Source of the DNA: Grimontia kaedaensis
Lineage (GTDB): Bacteria > Pseudomonadota > Gammaproteobacteria > Enterobacterales > Vibrionaceae
Assembly: GCF_023746615.1 (NCBI RefSeq)
Contig: NZ_CP082275.1
Span: 496,001 to 560,000, forward strand
Reading direction: 5' to 3'
Length of the DNA: 64,000 nt
In this document: positions 38,655 to 47,377 of the stretch, piece after piece
How the letters are laid out: every line of letters begins with the position of its first letter
Numbering within the stretch: position 1 is the first letter of the stretch
The notes under the pieces: generated by a model
What the model was told of the DNA's origin: nothing
Databases searched by the model: none
What the model saw: the letters and a program-made list of their open reading frames with translations, nothing else
Program-made: the position numbers and the translations under genes

Positions 38655-41228
38655 TTAAAGCAGCGTTTTCAGTCGGTATAACGCATCAAGTGCTTGTCTT
38701 GGCGTCAGGTTATCCGGCTCGACATCGGCCAGTGCTTTTTCCACCTCACTAAGCTCTGGCAGCAAAGAGAGCTGTGCTACCGCGCTGCTGGTTGGTGTAG
38801 TTTGTTCACCTGTCACCACTTCGTGTCCGCTGGCTTCCAATTGACGCAGTTTTTTCTTTGCCCGCTGAATCACGGTTTTGGGTACTCCAGCTAACCCAGC
38901 TACAGCAAGGCCATACGATTTACTGGCAGCGCCTTCCTGAACCGCGTGCATAAAGGCGATTTCATCCCCATGCTCTACGGCGTCCAAATGCACATTCACC
39001 AGTCCTGGTACTTGTCCTGACAGTTCCGTCAGCTCAAAGTAGTGGGTCGCAAACAGTGTCATCGCTTTGAGCTTCTCTGCGAGCCATTCTGCACTTGCCC
39101 ATGCCAGTGAGAGGCCATCATAAGTGCTGGTGCCGCGGCCAATCTCATCCATCAATACCAGACTGTTTTCGGTGGCGTTATGAAGAATGTTTGCTGTCTC
39201 TGTCATTTCGACCATGAAGGTTGAGCGGCCAGAAGCCAGATCATCGGATGCGCCGATACGGGTGAAAATACGATCTACGGGACCCAACATGACGGATTCT
39301 GCGGGTACATACGAGCCGATATGTGCCATCAGGGTGATCAACGCAGTTTGACGCATGTAGGTTGATTTACCACCCATATTAGGGCCAGTGATGATCAACA
39401 TACGGCGATCTGGATTGAGTGAGGTTGGGTTCGCAATAAATGGGGTGTCCAGCACTTGCTCGACCACTGGGTGACGACCACCAGCGATATCAATGCCACG
39501 TTGTTCACTCAGCGTTGGTCGGCAGTAATTCAGTGACTCAGCACGTTCAGCAAGGTTTGCCAGCACATCAAGGGTGGAAAGCGCTTCTGCGGCGCGTTGC
39601 AGCTTCTCAAGATGTGGTAGTAGTTGGTCGAAGAGCTCTTCCCAGAGTTTCTTTTCAAGCGCTAATGCTTTTGATTTGGAGTTAAGTACTTTGTCTTCGT
39701 GCTCTTTAAGCTCAGGGATAATATAGCGCTCAGCGTTTTTCAGCGTTTGGCGGCGGACATAGTGAGGCGGCACCAGATGACTTTGACCGCGGCTGACCTG
39801 AATATAGAAACCATGAACCTGGTTGAAGCCAACTTTCAACGTATCAATGTCATGACGGTCACGCTCACGCGCTTCCAGCTCCTCAAGATAACGGGTGGCA
39901 CCATCAGCCAGATCGCGCCATTCATCAAGCTCGGCATTGTAGCCAGGGGCAATGACACCACCATCACGGATAACTACCGGTGGCGCTTCTACAACCGCGC
40001 GTTCGAGTAGCTCAGCAAGCTCTGGTATAGGGGCGCTTGCTTGTTTCAGCGGTGCAATGGCTTCATCCTGCACTTCATCGAGTAGGTTTTCTATTTCCGG
40101 CAATTGCTGCAATGCACCGCGGAGTCGTGCCATGTCACGAGGACGGGCAGAGCGAATTGCCAGTCGTCCCAGGATACGTTCCATGTCACCGATAGGGCGA
40201 AGTGAGCTTGCTAGGTCCACATACAATCCCGTGTCTTTCAGAGCAGTGATGGCATCCAGACGACGGTTTACAATCTTAAAATCACGCATCGGTTGGTGGA
40301 GCCAGCGTTTCAGAAGACGACTGCCCATCGGCGTAGTGGTTTTGTCCAGGACAGAAGCGACAGTATTTTCCAATCCACCCGACAGATTTTGAGTGAGTTC
40401 CAGATTGCGGCGTGTGGCGGCATCCAGAATCACGGACTGGTCTTTGTTTTCTTTCATCAAGGCGCGAATGTGGGGAAGGGCGGTGCGCTGCGTGTCTTTG
40501 ACGTACTGCATCAAGCAGCCTGCAGCTGCCAGACCAAGTGAGCATTCTTCAACACCAAAACCGACCAAATCCCGAGTGCCGAATTGTTGGTTTAGCTGTT
40601 GTTTTGCCGTCTCTAAATCAAACTCCCAAATAGGGCGACGGCGGCTTCCTTTGCACATGTCGGTCAGTGACGGGAACGCAAAATCTTCCGGATACAAGAG
40701 TTCGGCAGGGCGCGTGCGCTGCAATTCTGCCTGCATTTCTTCTTCAGTTGCGGGTTCAGTTAGTAGGAAACGGCCGGAGGTGATATCCAGTGTGGCGTAA
40801 CCAAATCGCTCGCCGTTGGCGAAAATCGCGGCAAGCAGGTTATCGACACGCTCATTTAACAGCGCCTCATCGGAAACGGTACCTGGCGTCACAATACGAA
40901 CAACCTGGCGCTCGACTGGCCCTTTGCTGGTAGCCGGATCGCCGATTTGTTCACAAATCGCTACCGATTCTCCGAGCTGAACCAGACGGGCGAGGTATCC
41001 TTCTACAGAATGGTACGGAACGCCCGCCATCGGAATCGGTTCACCGGCAGAGGCACCGCGTTTGGTCAGAGAGATATCAAGCAACTGAGATGCGCGTTTA
41101 GCATCGTCATAAAACAGTTCGTAGAAATCACCCATTCGGTAGAAAAGAAGTTCTTCGGGATGCTGCGCTTTGATTTTTAGAAATTGCTGCATCATCGGCG
41201 TGTGATTTGCTGTCGCTTGTACTGTCAC
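38655..41228 (-). CDS. mutS: DNA mismatch repair protein MutS
   Basis: Recognises mismatches and recruits MutL/MutH. I set the start at the GTG at 41228 (MTVQATANHTPMMQQFLK), because E. coli MutS also places the HTPMMQQ block about ten residues from its start. The frame open to 41327 lacks family support. The mismatch-contact motif FYRMGDFYELF is near residues 27-37, the Walker A GPNMGGKSTYMRQ near 610-622 and the Walker B region LVLMDEIGRGTSTYDG near 685. The length is 857 residues. It is divergent from pncC; mutS-rpoS proximity is conserved. Confidence 0.96.
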   Translation of the reverse strand: MTVQATANHTPMMQQFLKIKAQHPEELLFYRMGDFYELFYDDAKRASQLLDISLTKRGASAGEPIPMAGVPYHSVEGYLARLVQLGESVAICEQIGDPATSKGPVERQVVRIVTPGTVSDEALLNERVDNLLAAIFANGERFGYATLDITSGRFLLTEPATEEEMQAELQRTRPAELLYPEDFAFPSLTDMCKGSRRRPIWEFDLETAKQQLNQQFGTRDLVGFGVEECSLGLAAAGCLMQYVKDTQRTALPHIRALMKENKDQSVILDAATRRNLELTQNLSGGLENTVASVLDKTTTPMGSRLLKRWLHQPMRDFKIVNRRLDAITALKDTGLYVDLASSLRPIGDMERILGRLAIRSARPRDMARLRGALQQLPEIENLLDEVQDEAIAPLKQASAPIPELAELLERAVVEAPPVVIRDGGVIAPGYNAELDEWRDLADGATRYLEELEARERDRHDIDTLKVGFNQVHGFYIQVSRGQSHLVPPHYVRRQTLKNAERYIIPELKEHEDKVLNSKSKALALEKKLWEELFDQLLPHLEKLQRAAEALSTLDVLANLAERAESLNYCRPTLSEQRGIDIAGGRHPVVEQVLDTPFIANPTSLNPDRRMLIITGPNMGGKSTYMRQTALITLMAHIGSYVPAESVMLGPVDRIFTRIGASDDLASGRSTFMVEMTETANILHNATENSLVLMDEIGRGTSTYDGLSLAWASAEWLAEKLKAMTLFATHYFELTELSGQVPGLVNVHLDAVEHGDEIAFMHAVQEGAASKSYGLAVAGLAGVPKTVIQRAKKKLRQLEASGHEVVTGEQTTPTSSAVAQLSLLPELSEVEKALADVEPDNLTPRQALDALYRLKTLL

Positions 41229-41344
41229 TATCTGGCCTGCAAAATTACAAAGATAAGAGAAGGCAACAAGGATACGTGAATCGCGATGAATGGGTAAAGT
41301 ATCGATCTCGCGATGAAGTAAAAACAAGGCCGTAAGAGGACATC

Positions 41345-41842
41345 ATGGAGCAACTCGTTAAGCTTGCAACACAAATTGGCGAAAGACTGAAAGCGTCGAA
41401 CCAGACAATAACCACAGCAGAATCTTGCACGGGTGGCGGGATCTCTTACGTACTGACCGAGGTGGCGGGAAGCTCTGCTTGGTTTGAGCGAGCTTTTGTA
41501 ACCTATAGCAATGACGCTAAGCGTGAATTGGTCGGTGTGGCAACTGACACTCTTGTGGAAAACGGCGCAGTGAGCGAAGAAGTGGTTGCAGAAATGGCGG
41601 CAGGGGCATTGAAAGAAGCCAATGCAGACTTCGCTTTAGCAGTCAGTGGAATTGCTGGCCCCACCGGCGGAAGTGAAGAAAAGCCAGTAGGCATGGTGTG
41701 CTTTGGCTGGGCAACCCGTAAAGGTACTGTTACGGAAACTTGTTTGTTTGATGGCGACAGGCATGAAATCCGCCTCAACACCATTGCACATAGTCTATGT
41801 CGCTTACTCTCTTATTTAGAAAGCGAAAAACCGGAGCAGTAA
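41345..41842 (+). CDS. pncC: Nicotinamide-nucleotide amidohydrolase PncC
   Basis: Deamidates nicotinamide mononucleotide in the pyridine-nucleotide salvage cycle (CinA C-terminal domain family, also YgaD). Family motifs are TTAESCTGGGISYVLTEVAG (about residues 22-41), and AVSGIAGPTGGSEEKPVG near 100. The protein of 165 residues is the stand-alone form lacking the N-terminal CinA domain. It lies directly upstream of recA, as in E. coli. Confidence 0.95.
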   Translation: MEQLVKLATQIGERLKASNQTITTAESCTGGGISYVLTEVAGSSAWFERAFVTYSNDAKRELVGVATDTLVENGAVSEEVVAEMAAGALKEANADFALAVSGIAGPTGGSEEKPVGMVCFGWATRKGTVTETCLFDGDRHEIRLNTIAHSLCRLLSYLESEKPEQ

Positions 41843-41874
41843 CACGAAAAGCGAAGAAAAATTTTATACAGGGC

Positions 41875-41902
41875 TAGACACTGTATAAATGGACAGTATA
41901 CT
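41875..41902 (+). promoter_or_regulatory. recA promoter with LexA (SOS) box in the spacer
   Basis: TAGACA (41875-41880) and TATACT (41897-41902) form a -35/-10 pair with a 16-base spacer. The spacer is exactly the SOS box CTGTATAAATGGACAG (41881-41896), a perfect CTGT-N8-ACAG. The same arrangement occurs at E. coli recA, so LexA binding should block RNA polymerase directly. Confidence 0.95.
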
Positions 41903-41955
41903 TAGCATCAATTAAACAGTTATCTGAGCGATTATTGCTTCCGTTGGAGAATCAA

Positions 41956-42999
41956 ATGGACGACAACAAACAGAAGGCGTTAGCCGCAGCCCTGGGACAG
42001 ATCGAAAAACAATTCGGTAAAGGTTCGATCATGCGTCTGGGTGATGACCGCACGATGGACATTGAAACCGTTTCTACCGGCTCTCTGTCTCTGGATATCG
42101 CGCTGGGCGCAGGTGGTCTGCCATACGGCCGTATTGTTGAAATCTATGGTCCTGAGTCTTCAGGTAAAACCACTCTGACACTGCAAGTTATCGCAGAAGC
42201 ACAAAAGCAAGGCAAAACCTGTGCGTTCATTGATGCGGAGCACGCACTGGATCCTGTGTATGCACGCAAACTGCACGTCGACATCGACAACTTGCTGGTG
42301 TCTCAGCCAGATACTGGTGAGCAGGCGCTGGAAATTGCTGATGCATTGACTCGCTCTGGTGCGGTTGACGTTATCATTATCGACTCCGTAGCGGCACTGA
42401 CGCCGAAAGCGGAAATTGAAGGTGAGATGGGTGACTCTCACATGGGTCTGCAGGCACGTATGCTTTCTCAGGCGATGCGTAAACTGACGGCGAATATCAA
42501 AAACAGCAACACCCTGATGATTTTCATCAACCAAATCCGTATGAAGATTGGTGTGATGTTTGGTAACCCAGAAACCACAACTGGTGGTAACGCACTGAAA
42601 TTCTATGCTTCTGTTCGTCTTGATATCCGCCGTATTGGCTCTATCAAAGAAGGCGACGAAGTAGTGGGTAACGATACCCGTGTGAAAGTTGTAAAGAACA
42701 AGATTGCAGCGCCGTTTAAACAAGCTGAATTCCAAATCATGTACGGTGAAGGCATTAACCTTTACGGTGAGCTGATTGATCTGGGCGTGAAACACAAGCT
42801 GGTTGAGAAAGCAGGAGCATGGTACAGCTACAACGGCGATAAGATCGGTCAGGGTAAAGCAAACGCATGTCGATTCCTGAAAGAGAATTCAGAAATCGCG
42901 AAAGAATTGGATAAGACTCTGCGTGATATGCTGCTTCAAACTGGTCAGCCACAAGCAGAGAACAACGACGCTGAGTTGCCTGAAGAGGAAGCGTTCTGA
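41956..42999 (+). CDS. recA: Recombinase RecA
   Basis: Catalyses strand exchange and stimulates LexA self-cleavage. The start is the ATG at 41956 (MDDNKQKALAAALGQIEKQF). Walker A is GPESSGKTTL at about residues 66-75, with the Walker B region VDVIIIDSVAAL, loop L1 and loop L2 (NQIRMKIGVMFGNPETTTGG) intact. It ends in the typical acidic tail (AELPEEEAF). The length of 347 residues is normal. recX follows without a terminator. Confidence 0.99.
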   Translation: MDDNKQKALAAALGQIEKQFGKGSIMRLGDDRTMDIETVSTGSLSLDIALGAGGLPYGRIVEIYGPESSGKTTLTLQVIAEAQKQGKTCAFIDAEHALDPVYARKLHVDIDNLLVSQPDTGEQALEIADALTRSGAVDVIIIDSVAALTPKAEIEGEMGDSHMGLQARMLSQAMRKLTANIKNSNTLMIFINQIRMKIGVMFGNPETTTGGNALKFYASVRLDIRRIGSIKEGDEVVGNDTRVKVVKNKIAAPFKQAEFQIMYGEGINLYGELIDLGVKHKLVEKAGAWYSYNGDKIGQGKANACRFLKENSEIAKELDKTLRDMLLQTGQPQAENNDAELPEEEAF

Positions 43000-43448
43000 G
43001 TTTAACTGCAAAAGAATTGGCGGTGGGCATGCTGTCCCGCCGCGACCACTCTGAACTGGAGCTGCGTCAGAAACTGGCGCAGCGACAGTGCCCTCCTGAA
43101 GAAATCGATGCCGCAATAGAACATTGTCTTTTCCACCATTGGCTGGATGACAAACGTTTTGCCGAAATGCTGCTTAGCCATGGAGCCTCGAAAGGTCATG
43201 GTTGGCAACGCATATGCTTTGACGCTAAACGCAAGGGCATCAGTACTTCATTGTTGGAAATTGCGCAGGAAAACCAACAACATGATTGGTTCGAACTTGC
43301 AAAAGATCTGGCCAAACGTCGCTTCGGAAACTACGACGGTAACCTACCGACGGTAGATTTCAAGCAGCGCGCAAAGTGGACCCGTTACCTTCAAAGTCGC
43401 GGTTTCAGCTTTGATCAAATCAGCTATGCCCTCTCAAAAGACGACTAA
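42996..43448 (+). CDS. recX: RecA regulator RecX (probable CTG start)
   Basis: RecX caps and disassembles RecA filaments. The three-helix-repeat protein shows the family block SRRDHSELELRQKLAQR near the N-terminus, and ends YLQSRGFSFDQISYAL. No in-frame ATG lies before residue 12. A CTG at 42996-42998, overlapping the recA stop codon (CTGA), lies six bases after AGGA at 42986-42989. It gives an N-terminal helix (SLTAKELAVGML) that matches the E. coli RecX alignment. A TTG at 43017 is the alternative (143 residues) but lacks a ribosome site. Start codon uncertain; identity firm. Confidence 0.85.
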   Translation: MSLTAKELAVGMLSRRDHSELELRQKLAQRQCPPEEIDAAIEHCLFHHWLDDKRFAEMLLSHGASKGHGWQRICFDAKRKGISTSLLEIAQENQQHDWFELAKDLAKRRFGNYDGNLPTVDFKQRAKWTRYLQSRGFSFDQISYALSKDD

Positions 43449-43603
43449 AACCCAGCGATTGCAGGCATAGTCTGCGATCTATCTTGTTTATGCCTCTTTT
43501 CGCAATTGGTCAGGTTGTTTACAATGTCGGCCAATTGACTCTGATCACGTCGCCTGTTGCGCGACGCAGTGATTACTACAACTCCAATTTTCAGGATTAG
43601 CCA

Positions 43604-46186
43604 ATGTACATGAGCACCGACGAGATCCGCCGCGCGTTTCTCGAATTCTTTGAAAGCAAAGGGCACACTATCGTGCCTAGCTCATCGCTCGTGCCTGCCA
43701 ACGACCCAACGCTGTTGTTCACAAACGCAGGTATGAACCAGTTTAAAGATTGCTTCCTAGGCCTAGAAAAACGCGCCTATACCCGAGCGACAACAGCGCA
43801 GCGCTGTGTACGTGCTGGTGGTAAGCATAATGACCTGGAAAATGTAGGCTTCACTGCCCGTCACCACACTTTCTTCGAAATGCTGGGTAACTTCAGCTTC
43901 GGTGATTACTTCAAAGAAGATGCCATCGCCTTTGCGTGGGAATTCTTGACTGAAGTACTGCAACTGCCAAAAGACCGCCTGATGGTGACGGTTTACGAAA
44001 CAGACGACGAAGCATTCGCGCTGTGGAACGAGAAAATCGGCATCCCAGCTGACCGTATCGTTCGCATTGGCGACAAGAAAGGCGGTAAGCCATACGAGTC
44101 AGACAACTTCTGGCAGATGGGTGATACTGGTCCTTGTGGTCCATGTACTGAAATCTTCTACGATCACGGGGACCATATCTGGGGTGGTCCTCCAGGTTCT
44201 CCAGAAGAGGACGGCGACCGCTTCATTGAAATTTGGAATAACGTATTCATGCAGTACAACCGTCATGCCGATGGCACGATGGAACCACTGCCTAAGCCTT
44301 CCGTTGATACCGGTATGGGCATCGAGCGTATCGCTGCGATCATGCAGGGCGTTCACTCAAACTATGAAATTGACATCTTCCAAACCTTGATCAAATCAGC
44401 AGCGGAAGTGATTGGCTACGAAGACCTATCTAATCAGTCTCTGCGTGTTGTGGCTGACCACATCCGTTCATGTGCATTCCTGATTGTTGATGGCGTCATG
44501 CCTTCAAACGAAGGTCGTGGCTACGTACTGCGTCGTATTATTCGTCGTGCAGTTCGTCACGGTAACAAGCTGGGCGCAACAGGCTCTTACTTCTACAAGC
44601 TGGTTGGCCCTCTGGCAGAGATCATGGGTACCGCTGGTGAAGAGCTGAAGAACCAACAAGCAATGGTCGAGAAAGTGTTGAAGATTGAAGAAGAAAACTT
44701 CGGTCGCACACTGGATCGCGGCATGGCAATTCTGAACGATGCTTTGGAAGCGTTGGATGGCAAAGTGCTGGACGGCGAAACTGTCTTCAAACTTTACGAT
44801 ACCTACGGTTTCCCAGCTGACCTGACTAACGACGTGGCTCGTGAGCGTGGCTTCACTATTGATGAAGAAGGCTTTGAGTCAGCGATGGAAGAGCAGCGTC
44901 AACGCGCTCGTGAGGCAGGCCAGTTTGGTACTGACTACAACTCTGTGATCAAAGTTGAAGGTAACTCTGAGTTCACCGGTTACGGTGCGACGGAAGGCAA
45001 AGGCCTTATCACGGACATCTTTGTTGATGGTATGGCGTCTGAGACGCTGGCAACGGCAGACGAAGCTGTGATCATCATGGACCAAACGCCGTTTTACGCA
45101 GAATCAGGCGGTCAGTGCGGTGATGCAGGCTTCCTGATGACAGATGCGGGTAAGTTCGAAGTTATCGACACCCAAAAATACGGCGCGGCTATTGGTCTTC
45201 GCGGTAAGTTGGTTGATGGCATGCTGAGCGTTGGTGACAACGTGGAAGCAAAAGTGAATGCGGAACGTCGCCAGGCGATAGCACTGAACCACTCTGCGAC
45301 GCACTTGCTTCACGAAGCGCTGCGCATCGTACTGGGTGAGCACGTTCAGCAGAAAGGTTCTTTGGTTCGCGCTGAAGGCCTGCGTTTTGACTTCTCTCAC
45401 CTTGAAGCGGTGAAACCAGAAGAGCTGCGCGCTGTTGAGAAATTGGTGAACGAACAAATTCGCCGTAACCACGATGTGTCTACTGAAATCATGGACATCG
45501 AATCGGCAAAAGCGAAAGGTGCAATGGCACTGTTCGGCGAGAAGTATGACGACAATGTTCGCGTACTGACCATGGGCGATTTCTCTATCGAACTGTGTGG
45601 TGGTACTCACGCCAATCGTACTGGTGATATCGGTATGCTCAAGATCGTTTCTGAAGGCGGTATCGCAGCAGGCGTACGTCGTATTGAAGCGGTAACGGGT
45701 CAAGGTGCTGAAAACGCGTTCTACAGCCAGCAGAAAGAGTTTGCCAAGAAGGTGTCTGAGTCTCAGAGCCGCGCGAAATCTCTGGAAAAAGAAATTCAGC
45801 AGCTGAAAGAAAAACTGGCGGCTCAGGAAAGCGCAAGCTTGATCAACAAAGTACAGGATATTAACGGTATCAAAGTACTGATCAGCAAGCTGGACGGCGC
45901 AGATAACAAAGCATTGCGTACCATGGTTGATGATTTGAAAAACCAAATGGGTAGCGGTGTAGTGCTCCTGGGTAATGTGTCTGACGACAAAGTGGGCCTG
46001 ATTGCCGGTGTGACCAAAGACCTGACTGGCAAAGTGAAAGCAGGTGAGCTGGTCAACATGGTTGCACAGCAAGTCGGCGGTAAAGGCGGTGGTCGTCCTG
46101 ATATGGCACAGGCAGGTGGTTCTGATACTGCGGCACTGCCAGCGGCTCTGGAAACCGTTACTCCTTGGCTGACAGAGCGTCTTTAA
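43604..46186 (+). CDS. alaS: Alanyl-tRNA synthetase
   Basis: Class II aminoacyl-tRNA synthetase with editing activity. The aminoacylation domain (about residues 1-460) has PTLLFTNAGMNQFKD, TARHHTFFEMLGNFSFGDYF and GMGIERIAAIMQ. The editing domain carries the zinc motif HSATHLLHEALR near 566 and CGGTHANRTGDIG near 666; the C-terminal oligomerisation domain ends with VAQQVGGKGGGRPDMAQAGG. At 860 residues it is shorter than the E. coli enzyme, mainly through a shorter segment near residues 700-720. Either the ATG at 43604 or the one at 43610 could start it; AGGA lies suitably before the first. Confidence 0.98.
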   Translation: MYMSTDEIRRAFLEFFESKGHTIVPSSSLVPANDPTLLFTNAGMNQFKDCFLGLEKRAYTRATTAQRCVRAGGKHNDLENVGFTARHHTFFEMLGNFSFGDYFKEDAIAFAWEFLTEVLQLPKDRLMVTVYETDDEAFALWNEKIGIPADRIVRIGDKKGGKPYESDNFWQMGDTGPCGPCTEIFYDHGDHIWGGPPGSPEEDGDRFIEIWNNVFMQYNRHADGTMEPLPKPSVDTGMGIERIAAIMQGVHSNYEIDIFQTLIKSAAEVIGYEDLSNQSLRVVADHIRSCAFLIVDGVMPSNEGRGYVLRRIIRRAVRHGNKLGATGSYFYKLVGPLAEIMGTAGEELKNQQAMVEKVLKIEEENFGRTLDRGMAILNDALEALDGKVLDGETVFKLYDTYGFPADLTNDVARERGFTIDEEGFESAMEEQRQRAREAGQFGTDYNSVIKVEGNSEFTGYGATEGKGLITDIFVDGMASETLATADEAVIIMDQTPFYAESGGQCGDAGFLMTDAGKFEVIDTQKYGAAIGLRGKLVDGMLSVGDNVEAKVNAERRQAIALNHSATHLLHEALRIVLGEHVQQKGSLVRAEGLRFDFSHLEAVKPEELRAVEKLVNEQIRRNHDVSTEIMDIESAKAKGAMALFGEKYDDNVRVLTMGDFSIELCGGTHANRTGDIGMLKIVSEGGIAAGVRRIEAVTGQGAENAFYSQQKEFAKKVSESQSRAKSLEKEIQQLKEKLAAQESASLINKVQDINGIKVLISKLDGADNKALRTMVDDLKNQMGSGVVLLGNVSDDKVGLIAGVTKDLTGKVKAGELVNMVAQQVGGKGGGRPDMAQAGGSDTAALPAALETVTPWLTERL

Positions 46187-46214
46187 GCTCTGCACAAAGT
46201 AGCTAATTTAATGT

Positions 46215-46247
46215 AAAGAAAGGCTTCCTATGGAAGCCTTTCTTTTA
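46215..46247 (+). terminator. Strong terminator after alaS
   Basis: A perfect 14-base stem AAAGAAAGGCTTCC / GGAAGCCTTTCTTT with a TAT loop (46215-46245) ends in T-rich sequence. It isolates csrA transcription from alaS. Confidence 0.93.
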
Positions 46248-46429
46248 TATGCATGTAGGTAAAGTTTATTCTTTGCACTTTTTTTTTAACTCTGTATAGT
46301 GCATCGCCTTAATGTGTGTGGCTATGATTTATCCGCTGCATGCATCTGATTTTTGCCCGGTAGGATGAACTTTTTTTGCCTCGCAGTATCTGACAACGTG
46401 ATCTTCTGGGAACAGGGGTCACAATGTCT

Positions 46430-46669
46430 GGATTCGGTATGCGAAATCTCATTGGTTAGCTGGAGTTAGCTAGAGAAATAAGCCATATTGAAAGGCCAGA
46501 CGGGCGCTTGGAGAGCACAGCAGTCGCCCGCAAAGGATGCTCGCAAGGAAGGAAAGTAGTTGAAAGTCCATCTCGGAGCTTACGCTGCCGTGTGAGTTTA
46601 CCTCGTGCAGTTAGAAGACCAAACAGACTCAACGAATAAGAAAGTTGTAAATACTCAAGGAGTAGAAGA
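46430..46669 (+). promoter_or_regulatory. GGA-rich 5' leader of csrA, probable CsrA autoregulatory region
   Basis: Eight GGA triplets occur in about 240 bases (46430, 46462, 46510, 46535, 46547, 46551, 46575, 46659). One lies in the loop of a TAGCT / AGCTA hairpin (46457-46472). The last overlaps the csrA ribosome site within a TACTC / GAGTA hairpin (46652-46664). A further CGGGCG / CGCCCG stem spans 46501-46530. GGA in hairpin loops is the CsrA recognition pattern, and csrA autoregulates in E. coli. The rest of the alaS-csrA gap (46248-46429) shows no gene; no lysC or recognisable lysine riboswitch is present. Confidence 0.55.
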
Positions 46670-46867
46670 ATGCTGATTTTGACTCGTCGCGTAGGTGAAA
46701 CGCTGATGATTGGTGATGAAGTGACTGTTACCGTGCTGGGCGTAAAAGGCAACCAAGTTCGCATTGGTGTGAACGCGCCTAAAGAAGTGTCTGTTCACCG
46801 TGAAGAGATCTACATGCGTATACAGGCAGAGAAGGGCAACCCAGCACCAACTGGCGGCAACTTCTAA
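46670..46867 (+). CDS. csrA: Carbon storage regulator CsrA
   Basis: Global RNA-binding regulator that blocks or stabilises mRNAs carrying GGA motifs; controlled by the BarA/UvrY-driven Csr small RNAs. The 65 residues begin MLILTRRVGETLMIGDEVTV, with the RNA-binding residues of strand 1 (L4, R6, R7) and the C-terminal REEIY motif (about residues 44-48) intact. A C-terminal tail (KGNPAPTGGNF) follows. The ribosome site AAGGAG is in a small hairpin (see the leader). Located between alaS and a Ser/Arg tRNA cluster, as in E. coli. Confidence 0.98.
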   Translation: MLILTRRVGETLMIGDEVTVTVLGVKGNQVRIGVNAPKEVSVHREEIYMRIQAEKGNPAPTGGNF

Positions 46868-46889
46868 GTACCGCGCATTTGAGTTTTCA

Positions 46890-46920
46890 GAAAGGCCGAA
46901 CGTTGACTCGGCCTTTTCTT
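46890..46920 (+). terminator. Terminator after csrA
   Basis: A perfect stem AAAGGCCGA (46891-46899) / TCGGCCTTT (46908-46916) with an eight-base loop is followed by TTCTTT. Confidence 0.9.
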
Positions 46921-47101
46921 TACCTAATCGTAAATAAACTGACCAACCGAAGACCGAGAACGACTGTCAGACTGTGATTTTTTAAGGTGTTCAGGTTGTT
47001 CATTTAAAACACAATTGGTGGCGATTTTGCCTTGCTAAAGCGGCAAATGGCGGAGAAGTGTGCAAACACAACGAGATTGCAGATTTTTCCCGATAAAGTG
47101 T

Positions 47102-47136
47102 TTGACATATTCTTGGCTCAAAGTAATATGTGCCTC
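47102..47136 (+). promoter_or_regulatory. Promoter of the Ser/Arg tRNA cluster
   Basis: A perfect TTGACA (47102-47107) and TAATAT (47124-47129) are separated by 16 bases. The discriminator TGCCTCCGC is G+C-rich, as in stringently controlled tRNA and rRNA promoters. The expected start point is a few bases upstream of the first tRNA. Confidence 0.85.
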
Positions 47137-47144
47137 CGCAAGAC

Positions 47145-47237
47145 GGTGAGGTGGCCGAGAGGCTGAAGGCGCTCCCCTGCTAAGGGAGTATACGGTTTGT
47201 AGCCGTATCGAGGGTTCGAATCCCTCCTTCACCGCCA
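47145..47237 (+). tRNA. tRNA-Ser (GCT), copy 1
   Basis: A 93-base class II tRNA with acceptor stem GGTGAGG / CTTCACC, anticodon loop CTGCTAA (anticodon GCT), a long variable arm (TACGG / CCGTA) and encoded CCA. It closely resembles E. coli serV and occupies the same position after csrA. Confidence 0.97.
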
Positions 47238-47249
47238 TTCTTGCACTGC

Positions 47250-47326
47250 GCGTCCGTAGCTCAGCTGGATAGAGTACCTGGCTACGAACCAGGCGGTCGG
47301 AGGTTCGAATCCTCCCGGACGCGCCA
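47250..47326 (+). tRNA. tRNA-Arg (ACG), copy 1
   Basis: A 77-base tRNA with anticodon loop CTACGAA (ACG, read as ICG), acceptor GCGTCCG / CGGACGC and encoded CCA. Body identical to the other four Arg genes of the cluster. Confidence 0.97.
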
Positions 47327-47377
47327 TTATTATTTTTGTTTTTTTGGTAGATTCCGAAAAACAGCCCGAATTGTTGT

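Noticed and set aside
41229..41327. N-terminal extension of MutS by 33 residues
   Set aside because: Not found in MutS proteins; the GTG at 41228 gives the normal distance to the HTPMMQQ block.
45104..46195. 363-codon minus-strand open frame inside alaS
   Set aside because: Exact shadow of alaS. The translation is Cys/Phe/His-rich with no domain, caused by codon bias on the other strand.
46248..46669. Lysine riboswitch before a lost lysC
   Set aside because: I searched by eye for the conserved core of the lysine riboswitch and did not find it; GGA-rich CsrA-type elements explain the region better.
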